In this document: piece by piece, positions 1 to 11,844 of the stretch
Numbering within the stretch: the first letter of the stretch is position 1
Layout of the letters: each line of letters begins with the position of its first letter
Origin: Halictus rubicundus
Lineage: Eukaryota; Arthropoda; Insecta; Hymenoptera; Halictidae
Reading direction: 5' to 3'
DNA: 64,000 nucleotides
Assembly: GCF_050948215.1 (NCBI RefSeq)
Contig: NC_135157.1
Coordinates: 2,232,001 to 2,296,000, forward strand
Position numbers and translations under genes: made by a program
Notes under the pieces: model-generated
Database searches by the model: none
Seen by the model: only the letters and a program-made list of their open reading frames with translations
Told to the model about the DNA's origin: nothing

Positions 1-249
1 AATAGGTGCATGAATGGAAATAGCACGAGTATAAAATCATACAGATTTAATGGTGGAAGTTACATTGCGGTATTGCTGCGAGCTAGTTAACGCGAAATAG
101 TCTTCATTTGTACAAATTAAACATGTGCTTTAATATACATTTAGACAGAACTAAATACTAAATAAGTAAGGAATTATAAAATACGTCACTTAAATTTTCA
201 CGGCTCTCTTTCCATTTAGCATTTTTCTATTAGATTACTATTTATTCTA
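1..249. other. Left edge, no feature recognised
   Basis: AT-rich DNA with no coding frame, RNA gene or repeat that I can recognise. It ends at the TTAA of the small hairpin element that follows. Confidence 0.5.
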
Positions 250-339
250 TTAATCCTTTGCACTCCTATGTCCTCCCTTTGTCGAGGCTGTGGCGACATT
301 GAACAGGTGTTTACAAAATTCCGGAGTGCAAAGGGTTAA
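250..339. mobile_element. 90-bp TTAA hairpin MITE (CCCTTTGCACTC family)
   Basis: The stretch starts TTAATCCTTTGCACTCC and ends GGAGTGCAAAGGGTTAA, so about 17 bases are inverted at the ends and include the TTAA target. TTAA duplication followed by CCY is the signature of piggyBac-superfamily elements. It is too short to code, so it is a non-autonomous MITE that would need a transposase from elsewhere. Related ends occur at 5249-5497, 6329-6561 and 39694-39769. The superfamily call rests on the TTAA/CCC ends only. Confidence 0.65.
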
Positions 340-1249
340 TGCACACGATGCAAATTCAGACCAGTGTTTTAAGACGGCAAATGGCATTTGTAAACAGGAA
401 GAAGCTTGTAATAACATAAAAAAATAATGGCCAGATGATCATGTTCTTCATATATGCTCGTGTTACATAGTCATATTAAACGTTCACATTAAAAAAGAAA
501 CTTGGCGCGACTCAATATCTCAAAATTTCTCATTCGATGCGCTACGTCCTTCTAACGTCCAGTTGATCTTAAATCTTGTAGAGATTATTTTGTCGTGAAG
601 TGGAATAAGTGTAGAGGGCAACGTGCTAAAAATTTTATAGTTGAACAATAAGGTCCACCCTAGCCGGGAGCATTATCGGTGGCGTGGATGCGATCATCGC
701 AGTGTCTGGGTTTAGAAAGTCTCGGTGAAATAGTTCCTCCAGGCAACCCTACGCGCAGTTATAGCCGGATAACGTTTAATAGATGCGCCTTCGTATCGCT
801 AGATACGGTTTTAAAGCCGGGCAATATGAGCGCGATTAGATCGGACCGTGCGGGTTCACGAGGTTCTCGCGGCTAAGGAGATGCTAAAATGTAGTAAGCC
901 CCGATGATCGACGGAACCGTGCTCGAGACATTTCCTACGGCCGAGGAAAGGCTCTCCGGAATCGATCCCGAAGAGATTAAGTCGCGATCTTGATCCCTCG
1001 GTTTCACTGTGCGAGGCGATAAAATTTTGTAGTGCGGTCGGCTTCGCGGCTTTCCTTTGTTACAGAAAGCAATGAACACCTTTTGAATAAAACATATTCG
1101 AAATGGTAGTTGAAATAGTTTTCCTTAACCCTCACCTCACTCTCGTGTAAATTTGACACATTTTTCACGGAAAGATAATGTTATTCTGTCGTTTGTAAAA
1201 TAATTGTTCTCAAACTTTGTGACTTTCATTTTTTTAACATGAAATGTAC
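340..1249. other. Gene-free stretch
   Basis: Mixed-composition DNA, with a slightly GC-richer patch near 660-1050. The short reading frames at 679-876 (+) and 873-1079 (-) lie nearly back to back and show no recognisable domain or codon pattern. I treat them as chance frames. Confidence 0.5.
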
Positions 1250-1450
1250 ACAACGTGTCTCAAAATTTTGTACTTCCTTGAAAGGGGTGATTACTGAGGC
1301 CATTTAAAATAAATTTTTCCTGTACGGAAATGTTCTCCACGGCTTTGTTAAAGAGTTATTAACGAAAAACACGGACCAATCAGAACGCGGCTACAGCGGA
1401 CATTAGCGTTGGCATTGGCCGAGCCGGAATCCGTAATTTTCCCCGTAATA
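1250..1450. mobile_element. Possible fragment of a mariner-type element end
   Basis: The block has the look of the outer end of insect Tc1/mariner-superfamily elements: a run near 1254 reading GTGTCTCAAAATTTTG, then CTTGAAAGGGG, then a region with CCAATCAG near 1376. I see no matching second end nearby and no transposase. The call is from general resemblance and is uncertain; it could be ordinary intergenic DNA. Confidence 0.3.
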
Positions 1451-2879
1451 TAGGTCTAAAGAAATGTATTGAATAATTCGTTGTAGATGAATCTTTACAA
1501 TCTCAATAGTCGTAAATGAAAAAATTTAGTATTCGCCATTTTGACAGGTCCCGTATTTCTCGTGTAATAATTCCGCGTACCTCGTGCGTCCTTAATTATA
1601 TTTGTAACAAACATTCTACTTTACTCATTTCTCTATATAAGATTCTGGTTGAAGTAGTTTTAGGTCTAACTGGGATAAATAATATTGTACTTCCCTAACG
1701 TGGAATTGTTAATTGTAAATAAAAGATTAATTAAATATGAAATTATAAATTTAAATTTTTGGAATGATATTTTTGCGAGGATGTATGAAACATAATTATT
1801 TTAATTTCATTATATTTCATGCTCTGAAACTCGCTTTGCGATGTATGAATAATTACGAATATCAAGAAATATATAGCTGCCTTGTAGAGAGAATTTCGTT
1901 CATGTGCAGATATAATGTAAAAAAGTTTCATTTCACGAATAACGGCAGAAAAATTTCTTTCAAGTAAATATTTAAAATTACTGCAGAAAAATACATATAC
2001 TACTTTTTAAGTGAAATATCTATTTGAATTAGTATTTCCATTAATATCAAAATAAAGGAATATTTAACATTAATCGATGTAATACACTTTAAATAATATA
2101 AAAATATTTTTACTGCTATCTTTTATCCTAAGTAGTACTTTAACACTATTTGGAAAGACTATTTTGTACGTAGGGTTTAAATATAAATATTTTCCAGATT
2201 ATTAGGGTATATGTGCAGTGATTCAATTAAATAAATTTAAATTTTACTAGATATTGAAACACATTTAACTCTAATATTGTAAAGTACAATACCTCCAGGA
2301 CATTGAGGATTAAACCAATCATAATTCTCTTTAATCATCGTTATTCTCATTATATTGCACACTAGTTCGTTTTACTTTTGTATTCTTTGGAACTGTTTTT
2401 CGTTGATTATTATACCACAGCGAAATGTAAAGTTGACTGCACGCGGTGTATAATACAATGCGATAAGATAAAATTTCGTTTGAAAAAGGAAAAGAAAATA
2501 AAATGACTAAATGTTTAAATACTAATGAAAGACCATTAAAAATCAGTTTTATTGTACGATGACTGTCAATTTTATTAGAGAAAATTTAAAAAGAAAAACG
2601 AATGCAGAATAACGATATAAGAAACAAATATTTATCATAAACACTTTTCGCAAAATTACTATATTTAAAATATGCGAAATATCGCATACGGAAGCTGCAA
2701 ACACAGTTCTTTCTTTTCTTGAATTCTGTAACAATATGTGGGCATTAAGAAACATGTACCATTCTCATTAATGTCAAAGACAAATTCAAAACGTAAGAAT
2801 TCCAATCAAAAGTCAATTAAAAAGATGAGTCAATACTAAACTTGTCATAGTCAAACAACCAGTTTTCTATTTTACAACA
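1451..2879. other. AT-rich gene-free stretch
   Basis: Strongly AT-rich DNA. Overlapping short frames on both strands at 1743-1967 are chance frames in low-complexity sequence. No repeat ends or RNA genes were recognised. Confidence 0.5.
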
Positions 2880-3105
2880 TTTACAACACGTTCCTCAGGG
2901 TAAAAATTCTCCAATTTACTATTTTTACATATTGTAAAATGATTGATGATCTTTTTGTTTTGTGTTGTGAGATGTATGTATTTCTTCAAAATGTGGCGCT
3001 ATAAATGGAACATAATTTGGGGTGTTAATGTGTAAAAGAAAAATGGGTGAAATATTATTCTAGGCTTTTACACACAACTATTTCCGAGGAACGTGCGAGG
3101 GTCAA
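2880..3105. mobile_element. Decayed TTAA MITE (CCTCAGGG family)
   Basis: The left end carries CGTTCCTCAGGGTAAAAATT and the right end carries ACTATTTCCGAGGAACGT, which are partly inverted copies of each other. The same pair of ends occurs in a compact copy at 11766-11844, where both TTAA target sites are intact. Here the sites have decayed to TTTA and TCAA. About 226 bp, no coding capacity. Confidence 0.5.
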
Positions 3106-4122
3106 TGAAATTTTATAAAGACGCTTCGAAATTGCATTATTCCAGCGCGTATAATAAAAACCGTACAAAGTCTAAATACCTTCAATCTTCTTACTTTTCC
3201 GAGCGAGCACAAGCCGATCGCTTCTAGCGCTCGGTGGGTTTCGTGTTAAACAACAATCTTCGATCAAAGTCGGATATTCGCGAGATTCCGAAGAGCAGCG
3301 AAACTATCGATAGAATGGCCGGGAATCCGGAGCAATTAAAAACTAGCAAACTGCTCGTTACCTGCTCGCACCGCCGGGTAACTACTGTTAACTACCGGGC
3401 GCATCTCGCGTCGTGGCGGAAAAGTAGTCCGAGCCCGTGCCGATCCTCGCGAATTCCCTGTTCGTGACGAATGTTGATCCCCGTCACGCGTTTATGGGTC
3501 GGTTTTCAATATCGCGCGAGCTTTCACGCTGCCCGGGAAAACGGATTAGATTGCGTAAGTGAAATGGCCCGGGCGGATTAGGGTGTTCCACGCGGCCTGC
3601 CAATTCCAGCGGACACGTGTCCCGGCGAGATAGTAAGGTAAACGTTCCTCGATCGGGATCAAGAATCGAGTATCGTCTAGGCACACGCATCAGCCACCCC
3701 CTCCCCTCCTCGGGCGCTATTAGAGCCGACGATCCGCCAATTAGAAATCTCACGTGGTACCAGCAGCACGAGGCGGGCAGCACGTACGCTGCCACTATTA
3801 CCATTGCCATTATGTGCAGCTACTACTATTACTCTCGCCGTTATTTCGATAGTCACGCAAGAGTGGCTCTCCACCGAATGCCCGCATCCACTTGGCGTGC
3901 TCGATATGTACACCGACAACGAGAAAAGTTGCATCGACGAGGTTGCGTTCTCCCCCTCTGTTTTCAAGAACGGAATTCAATCTTTCACGGTTTCATAAGC
4001 GCCGCCAAGATTCAGTATAGCCGATCACTTTGTAAGACGATATTCGGAAAACGAAGTTCAGGCGGGGATGTAACGCGACAGTTAAGTGGAGGCAGGGGCG
4101 CGACTGCTATCGAGGCAGTAGT
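3106..4122. other. GC-rich patch without a recognised gene
   Basis: GC- and CpG-rich DNA. Open frames of up to 169 codons exist on both strands (3617-4126 plus, 3484-3810 minus), but they overlap each other, have unnatural arginine- and serine-rich compositions and no domain. In GC-rich DNA stops are rare, so these are best read as chance frames. A regulatory role cannot be judged from one sequence. Confidence 0.45.
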
Positions 4123-4130
4123 GTAATCAT

Positions 4131-4331
4131 TAGACTGCGGATTTTCTGCATTTGTAACAGATACGAGTAACTACCATTTAAAACGGAAAAATCGTTACGT
4201 GAATCTAGGATCATCGATTTACCATTTTCGATTTATTAAAATGCTTAAATGAAGGGAGAACTTTGTTTCCGGGTCCTATTTTCCGCGTTTGGTACAGAAC
4301 ATTTTTATTTTGCGTGAAGGTCTGCAGTCCA
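4131..4331. mobile_element. hAT-type MITE (TAGACTGCGG family), 201 bp
   Basis: It starts TAGACTGCGGATTTTCTGCA and ends GTCTGCAGTCCA, an imperfect terminal inverted repeat. Eight bases on the left, GTAATCAT (4123-4130), match seven of eight on the right, GTAATCAC (4332-4339). An 8-bp target duplication points to the hAT superfamily. The same length (201 bp) is seen in the better preserved copy at 34796-34996. Confidence 0.7.
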
Positions 4332-4339
4332 GTAATCAC

Positions 4340-5248
4340 ATTCGTACTGTTCAAAAATTTATGGACAGTGTGCATCTAGTATTTTACAAAGCAAAATCAA
4401 TTCCACCTTTCTATAACGCCTACTCTTAAAGTGACTCGCCTAGAAAATGTAAAAATGTAATTTTCGCAAACAAAGTTACTCTTTTGAACAGAGCATATTG
4501 ATACTTTGGCAAAATTGTTGCGATGTGATCTTTTCACAGGGATGTGTACGAAACTATTTAGAGGTACAGTTTACAGTGTAAATTCTACCGGAACTTATGG
4601 TGCCCGGTTTACTTCGCTTTGTACTCTTTCTCCCACGACACATTATCGCCCTTGAGAACACTCGTAGCCACTTAGCCACTGTGACGCATGCATTCCACGA
4701 AATTTTATTTCCCGTCCAAGATGTCGCATCCTGAGTTCAAAAATGTTCTTCCTCAGATTCCAGAGCTGTTTCTGCATTTAATTTAACAATGAAAGGATTT
4801 TAATCGGTTCAAATTGATTATAACGTGATCCTAATTGTGTACAGGATGTCCTGTTTATCTTGACCATCTCAAATGATTTCGCTGTTTTGAATGATTCTAC
4901 GAAACAAATAAAATGACATGAAACCGTTACTAAAATTATTAAAGGCAGAAAATTAATTTGGCAATAAACAAGAGTTAATAATACTTGTAACTCAGCTGTA
5001 TAAACCTCATCTAGAGGTTTGGATGAGCTTAAATAAAACAGAAAGAAATACTCTTGTAACTACCAGAATTTCTATTCTTTTATGAAGTATTGAAATTTGG
5101 GAATTGCGAATATACATTTAGCAACACAGCGTTATTATTATTATTCGCCAAGTGGATAAAGAAATATGGTTTTGGTACTGTGGTTCTAATAATTTCAAAT
5201 AAAAACAAAATGATGACGACACTGCCGAATAAGGCCATGACAAGATGA
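4340..5248. other. Gene-free stretch with a one-ended transposon remnant
   Basis: At about 4843-4970 there is a one-ended remnant reading TACAGGATGTCCTG then CTTGACCATCTCAAATGA, resembling the terminal repeat of Tc1/mariner-superfamily elements. No second end was found. The rest is AT-rich and featureless. Confidence 0.35.
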
Positions 5249-5497
5249 TTAACCCTTTGCATTCGGCGCTATTTTCATTCTAAAACTAAATTTTTCTTCC
5301 GTCTTAGAATATTTTCATTTTATTCATACGAAACTGATCCGATTTCCACATATAATATTTAAATGTTTAGTAATCTATTAAATACAAATTTTGTAATGTA
5401 ACAAATATTTTGTAATATTTTGTGTAATTTCTTTGAAATAATGTCAGAACAATTTCTAGTGGTGCTTCAGAGTCACCACTCGAGTGCTAAGGGTTAA
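5249..5497. mobile_element. TTAA MITE (CCCTTTGCA family), 249 bp
   Basis: Starts TTAACCCTTTGCATTCG and ends CGAGTGCTAAGGGTTAA. The internal sequence matches the copy at 6329-6561 along most of its length, for example the shared TTAGTAATYTATTAAATAC, which makes it a real repeat family. piggyBac-type by TTAA duplication and CCC ends. No coding capacity. Confidence 0.75.
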
Positions 5498-6328
5498 AAT
5501 GTCGAACAAGCAATAATTTCCGCAGAAAGATTTCCGGGTCGAGGCCGCACCGTAAATCCATGTCTATGGAACATCACGATGGCATGCATCGCTGAAGAAG
5601 AAGTAATCTTGGCATTGAGATCGAAACCCGAATCGCGACATATAGACGTTAAACGGAGAAGAAGCTATCCTGTGGATCACGACGAGCTAGCTCGTCTCTA
5701 TGTCAATGAAGGAGAATAAATAATGCCTGAGGATTCGCTCGGTTCTACGCACATACGTTCGCCGGAGCGCGAGGGCAGGGATAAATCCATTTTCTACCGT
5801 CGTGGAATAAGATATAAGTGTTATGTCAGCTTCGTCCCCTCGAGCGAGCTTTCCGCCGCTTCCGAACCTGTCTCTCTCTTTCTTTCTCGCAACATCCTCG
5901 AAGAAACCGCCCCCGGCGAAATCCTTGGAAAGCTTGTTCGAGATTTCGAGGGTCAGAAGGAGCGCGAAAGGTTAGGAATACTTAAAAACAGAATTCTTTG
6001 AGCGACGTCTTCCCTTTTGTGAAATCCACCGGTGGATACGATCGAGCATTTGGCGGTACAGGATTTACCGTATGGAAATTCTGTTCTCTCCCGTAGCTTG
6101 TCGGATAGTTGTTTGATCCAAAGGAAATTGCTGAAGGTACGCTACAGTCCCGTGATATCTCTCCATTTACGAAAAAGTTATTTCGATTTAAAGTGTGTGC
6201 CATCAATTAGGAGAGTGACCGTATATCTGTATTATATCGTATGTCGAAACGTTCTTCGAACAAATCGAATAATCCCTCCTTCTAGCAACTAATTTTAGTT
6301 TGAATTCTTCTTTGTTTTTTTAACCCTT
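5498..6328. other. Gene-free stretch, partly GC-rich
   Basis: Contains a moderately GC-rich block at about 5560-6200 with short frames (5723-6001 plus, 5982-6206 minus) that lack any recognisable motif, and a CT-rich run near 5870. No gene is supported. Confidence 0.45.
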
Positions 6329-6561
6329 TTAATCCTTTGCACTCGAAGCTATTTTAACTCCAAAACGAAACATTTCTTCCGACCTAGAATATTGCCCTTC
6401 TATATATATATTTTTCATGTTATACATACGAAAATGGTACAACTTACTCGTACAATACCGAAATGTTTAGTAATTTATTAAATACAAACAAATTTAATAC
6501 TGTAAAAAATATTTTGAATAATGATACAGCAATTTTTAGTGGTTCGAGTGCTAAGGGTTAA
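6329..6561. mobile_element. TTAA MITE (CCCTTTGCA family), 233 bp
   Basis: Starts TTAATCCTTTGCACTCG and ends CGAGTGCTAAGGGTTAA. The left end sits directly behind another TTAACCCTT, suggesting a partial tandem end. Homologous to 5249-5497 and, in inverted orientation, to the broken copy split by the element at 38746-39691. Confidence 0.75.
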
Positions 6562-9111
6562 TATTCATATCGTTCTGTGTTTCGTCCACTCATGTTCGCC
6601 ATTGATGCTTAAAATCCGTATTATATTTATCTTCTACAAGGTCATTAGTTCTGAAATATATACTTGATATTGTTCAGTATAAAAATAGTAAAATATTTTT
6701 GCAAAATTCACTCGATATTAAAAGGAATCTTCGCGTAGACTTCAGAATGTGTTTCCGTAGGAATTTTTGAACGTTCAACGGCTTCAACTAAAAAGGTAAA
6801 ATTGCACTTTACGATAAACACACGCGGGAATAAAAGGAAATATAAATGTTAATAAATACGGCTAAAGATGTCACCAGACGAACGAATAATTCAGACGAAA
6901 ACTAAAGTATTCCAGCTCCGATTAATAGCAATTCGCCAAAACTCACTTGTCTCTCGATTCGTTAAGACGCAAAGAGAAGAACGGAACGATCGTCAAAGAT
7001 AACGAGGGCAGATTTCCCCACAGCTGAAGCTCCTCGCCGTCAAGGATCACATCAGGGTAGGTAGTCTATCCTCAGAGGGGTTGAAGTGAATAAATTTAGC
7101 GAATGCAATCGTCTCGTCGTTTACGCAGCGAAACAATAAATAATTCTTAGCGAGCGTGTCGGATCGAAGTCGTCGCCTGGTCGGAGTCCTGCCCGTTGCA
7201 GGAAGATAGGACGGGTATGTAGCAATTAAATCGATTTGCTTTCCCGTGGTCATCGTCGAGCCGTGGTCCCGTGTCCCGTGGTCAAGAGCAGTCGTAGATC
7301 GGAAAGCGCAGCGAGCTTGTTGTTTACATCTGCTGTCCGGGGCGAGTAAATAAACTTAATGGTTGCCCCGGTTCTCCGAATGAGGGGACGGCACAGCGAA
7401 CGAGAAAGAGAGAAAGGACGGGCGGCTATTAATTACCGTCGAAAAAGGGCGGGAAGCAGGGGGGTTAGGGATTAAAGGTGAGCAAGGAGGAAACACGTGG
7501 CGAGTTTCCTAGCTGCTGGAGCTGTTGCGGTGGAACGACGTTATCACGGCATCGTGCAATATTGTAATTATATTGCCGCGCGTCACGACAACCGGTGTAC
7601 CGTGGCGACGAAAGAAATCCTCAGCCACGATTCGTCCCGGTGAATGACGGCTAGGTTCGGCCGATTACAGTAGTGCTCACTTAACTTGCGAACTTTGTGA
7701 TCCGGAAGTAGAATTCTTGCGTTTCAGAGTAGCGTTCTCTTCGAGGTATCGACTCGAGCACAGCTCGAAATATGAGAGAATAGTCATCGAAAGCGAGATA
7801 GACGCAGTCCGTGGAGCATTGACGGTTGAGGGTCGACATTTCAAGAGAATGTCGCGAGCGTTACAAATAAATGTGTTGAGCGATGCCGCGACTTTCGTTT
7901 CGCGTTGCTCTTGTTCGTTTTCGAATTAACGAAAAACTGAACTGTTTGAAATAAATGGAAGCGTTGTTGAATTTACCCGTTTTATTCTTCGCGTTTACAA
8001 AACTGATACGGCGTTACAAACGGTATTATTGGTCGTACAGCGACAGCCGCGGTGTTAGAGTTACGATGGTCGTTACGATTTCAGTTGATTTTAGCGATTT
8101 CTGGTGTTCTGATCTGCCTATGTTAGTGCTTGGCTATACTTATACCTACGCTCGCTGCGATTCCCTCCCTTCGACATTTTTGGGAGGAGTTTTCAAAGCG
8201 GCCTAGGGGCTATGATTGGCGGAATTGAATTTGGAGGATGACCGTAGCAGACAATAAACCAAGGAAGCGCTTCGGACCAGGCAAGACATATTGAAGTTAA
8301 AACGCGATGAGTAGGATAGCGCGGGCTGGCAAACAGATGGCCCGGAAACGAAATCTGTAGTTAAAAATCGGACGCTAAATAGTTGTGTCCCATGGCTTCG
8401 AGGATTTATTGTAGCTATGTCATAAACGGTAATTTATTGAGATTTGCAAGGGTTGTAAAACGGACCCGTCTCGGTAGTGGCGTTAACACGTTGTTTCGGT
8501 AGGCACGTGGCGGACAGACGGCTCGCCTAGGTCATTGTTCCGGAAAGTGAGGGCGCAGGTAGCCCAAAGACGGTCCGAAATCCGTTGAGCGATTGGGGGG
8601 TCGTTACGCGTCGCAACAAAATGTGCACTAAAGAAAATGTCGCATTCGGTAATGTCGTCTTAGATTTTCGAATGTGCTGCCAGTAGATTGTTGAGATTCC
8701 CACAATTAAAATGAGTCCGAACATGACGTAAATCTGTCTACTTTTGTAGACTTCGTACATAGCAATTACACGTACTATATGTGCTTTACAAAAAGTCCCG
8801 TGAAAGGAATGTGGGGCTCTGATTGGTCAGAGTAGATGGGACACTCCTCGGTGCACACGCATTTTCGACTCTAGCGGCTCTATTGGCTAAAGCGGTCACA
8901 CATACTATGTAACGTCAACGGTGGGGATACGTGGAGCCAGGGAGGAACCCCTACTGCCCCTGTGCAGTGTCGTCAGATCAAGACTTTTCTCCCACGCTAC
9001 CTTATCCCTTCTACGACACCATTTCCACATTCCCTCGGCGGCGAGCATGCCCACAGTCCGGTCACGTGACATGATGCGCGCACGCAATTCGCGTTGCGTC
9101 TGCGTCTGCGT
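6562..9111. other. Gene-free stretch with GC-rich block at about 7000-8600
   Basis: AT-rich at the left, then GC- and CpG-rich. Short frames at 7717-7929, 7955-8206 and 8527-8760 show no domain, and no splice-bounded exon stands out. CCAAT-like motifs (CTGATTGGTC near 8819, ATTGGCTA near 8881) could belong to a promoter but are too common to support a call. Confidence 0.4.
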
Positions 9112-9169
9112 CGTGACTAACCCGGTAATGGCAAAGAGAGGGTAACTGTATTCCCCTCCATTTCCCCTG
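9112..9169 (+). repeat. Direct repeat, copy 1 of about 58 bp
   Basis: Begins CGTGACTAACCCGGTAATG and ends TTTCCCCTG. A second copy in the same orientation lies at 9746-9806, with a few substitutions and small gaps. A TTAA MITE lies between them. The origin is unknown: local duplication or two pieces of a dispersed repeat. Confidence 0.65.
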
Positions 9170-9335
9170 TTTGACTACACTGCACCTGTGCCTTCCCTGG
9201 AACTTCTTGTGCGGCACGTACAGTACATATGTCCTTAATGTGTTATTTACATTAAGTCTGTAATACTAGTCCGATTTACGTCGCGTTTGGACCCGTTTTA
9301 ATCAGAAAAATCACAGCAAGCCACTGGTTCGATCA

Positions 9336-9560
9336 TTAACACTAGAACGACCGAGCAATAAATGCGACTGACGTATATTGCTTTGTAACAGTGACAAGAC
9401 TGTGCCCATTCAGACTTCATACAACTTTTATTGTAATATGTGCTTCAATGAAGAGGTTCATTAAAAAATTTCCGATGAAAACAATTTTACAATTTCAGTA
9501 ATTGTAAAAGAAAAAATTAGGAAGCAGTCATTTTGACTGCTCTGGACGTTCTAGTGTTAA
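9336..9560. mobile_element. TTAA MITE (CACTAGAAC family), 225 bp
   Basis: Starts TTAACACTAGAACGACC and ends CGTTCTAGTGTTAA. Relatives lie at 22164-22392, 29173-29383, in the inverted pair inside 19656-20315, and at 45072-46704. The family shares an internal motif near the right end, CAGTCATTTTGACTG or similar. piggyBac-type by its TTAA ends; non-coding. Confidence 0.75.
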
Positions 9561-9745
9561 CGCAGATTTTGGTGCTTTATTTGAATTTGAGAATAAATGT
9601 TGGACATTCCATTGAAAATACTGAAGGTGACCCTGATATCTCAATGTAAAAGCAAAGTAACAAAAAACCGATTACAGCACTGTATGTCCGCCTGGAAACC
9701 ATGCAACATTTGTTTCGTCTCTGTCATGCATGTGTCACAATGTCA

Positions 9746-9806
9746 CGTGACTAATCCGGTAATGACAGAGATAGAGGGGGTAACTGTATTCCCCTCGATT
9801 CCCCTG
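9746..9806 (+). repeat. Direct repeat, copy 2
   Basis: Second copy of the repeat at 9112-9169, reading CGTGACTAATCCGGTAATGA and ending in CCCCTCGATTCCCCTG. The spacing of about 630 bp is filled by unrelated DNA and a MITE. Confidence 0.65.
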
Positions 9807-11765
9807 GTCTGGTGAAATCGCTGGTGAGCACTACTGTACACGCTTTCCGGGTCGAGCGTGACTTACCTACGTCCTCGCGAGCTAAGCAGCCTCACAGTCG
9901 AACGATTCGCTTCGGCGCGGCAGGAAACGCCTCCCTTCGCGTGAAACTACGAAACCGAGTAGCCCAGGTGACCGGTGTGTCGAGTCAGGTCGGTCAGACC
10001 ACCGTGATATCGTTTTTCACCCGAGATATCCGAAGCGTTATCGAGCCACAGCGATACGCGCTAATGGAGAAGGGTTGCTGACGAAAAACGGTGAGGGGAC
10101 ACTCTCGGAAAGTCTGCGACTTTTCGATAGAAAGTAGACGGTATTTTGTGTCTGAGTGCCGGGCATTGTCTACAAAGAGGCTTTCGTTCGGAGCTTCCAG
10201 CGTAGAAACATTCCTCTTCAGAAAAATCGGAGGGGTTAGAAGAGCTGTAGACATCGATAACTTCGAGCCAAAGCGATTTCTCACTCGCTCGAACCGATTA
10301 CGAACGGTCCTAGTGGTCCGCGGGTTTTTCTTCGGTCGCGATTAGTCTGACTAACGAATAGCCTTTCTTGCCCTCGAAATTGTAGATTTGAGAGAAGTGG
10401 GATTAATTGGTCCTGCGTTTTCAGATGGCCGAACTGCCCGTTGGACAAATGCCGAACTGCTCGTTCGAACGAGCGTTTTTGTGTGAAGGCGTGTTTTGAC
10501 GAATTGAATGTTGATATGAAAGGCTGGATTGCGGATTTTTATGCATTTAGGGCATCTGCATGAAATATACGAAAGTAGTTTGTTATTAAAAAATAGTTTA
10601 GTTTAGTTTTCCTGTGATGAATCTTCTTATCTTCAACAGAGATTTTTCTCTTCATTTAATTTCTAATAAATGATTTATAAAAGTATAAAATTGCAGACCG
10701 CGAAATCTTGCAAAACTGCAATGTTCACCATATTTAAACGTTTGTAAATCATTGCAACATTGACCGATTTCGATGAAATTTTCAAAACGTATATAAATAA
10801 CACAGATCTACAAAACGTATTTTTTTGTTTCAATATAGCCCCACATAAAAAAGTTGTAAAAAGTAAATTTTAATGTATTTCAAACTATTAATTTTAAAAC
10901 ATTTTTCAAAGTTTCTTTCTCACATCAGGTAGCAAACGAATTGTTTCAACTTGTCAAAAAAATTCAAGTGGTATGGTCCAAGATTAAGAAAAGAGTGACG
11001 GTATGCCACTGTTTAAGAACACATCAGAACTCTCTCTCCGGTTGCATAGTTCGTTTCCAGATAATTGCTAGAAATGCGCGTCTAATTTGAATGGGCTGTC
11101 TACGGTGTCTAAGATACGTTAGGGTTTCACCTGTGTTATCACGTGGTCGGGCACACGCGATAGGTGAGGAACGCGTTGACGCGACAACGGAAGCGTACTC
11201 GCACGCGCAATCGAGAACGCATAATTCCGTGTCTAGTTACGCGCCCGGTAATTATCGTCGGAGGAGTGGTGAGGGACAGGGAGAACAGCCGGCGCCTTAT
11301 TTGCATTCTACCGTCTCGAGGTAGCACGAGGAATTCGCGTTCTCGCAATACAAACCGCGCTGCCTAACGTCTCGTACCCGGCGCGTATTCTACGCGGAAT
11401 CGCTTGTCGCCGTCTGAGCCCCGAGATTTCGCTGCTTCTCGACGTTAACGCCAACCTCCTGGACGTTAATTACGGCGCCCGGGCTTCGGGGCGTTTTGCG
11501 GTCTATCTTCCCGTCGATACAGAATTACGCGGGCCCCCTCTCGTATTGTTCGTGTTGTTTCTTCGACGCCGCGCCGTTCCACTCGGCCCTCGTTCTCCTC
11601 GTTTTTCCTCTTGACACTTTATTGGCCACTTAACGCGTCGTTCCGCGTCTTCGTATACATTAATAAATCCTTCTTTCCCTTTTAAACATCTGCAACCGAG
11701 AATCCATCGCGAATACATTGCCAATGTAACATGTGGTCGATAAGTTCTCGACAACTTTTCCTTTT
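9807..11765. other. Gene-free stretch, GC-rich islands around an AT-rich core
   Basis: GC-rich at about 9810-10350 and 11090-11640, AT-rich in between. Frames such as 10091-10345 plus and 11503-11754 minus have no domain and overlap frames on the other strand. A lone GATTGCGGATTTTTATGCA near 10528 resembles one end of the hAT-type family, but no partner end is evident. Confidence 0.4.
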
Positions 11766-11844
11766 TTAACCCTGATACGTCCCTCAGGGAAAAATTCTAC
11801 AGAATCTCTTACGCAACTATTTCTGAGGAGCGTATGAGGATTAA
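11766..11844. mobile_element. Compact TTAA MITE (CCTCAGGG family), 79 bp
   Basis: Starts TTAACCCTGATACGTCCCTC and ends GAGCGTATGAGGATTAA. Internal motifs CAGGGAAAAATTCT and ACTATTTCTGAGGAG match the longer decayed copy at 2880-3105. The right TTAA is also the insertion point of the next element. Confidence 0.65.

Noticed and set aside
3617..4126. 169-codon open frame on the plus strand
   Set aside because: It overlaps another long frame on the minus strand, has no domain, and lies in GC-rich DNA where stops are rare.
8800..8910. CCAAT-type motifs suggesting a promoter
   Set aside because: Similar motifs occur at 1376 and 36188 in unrelated settings, and no downstream gene is visible.
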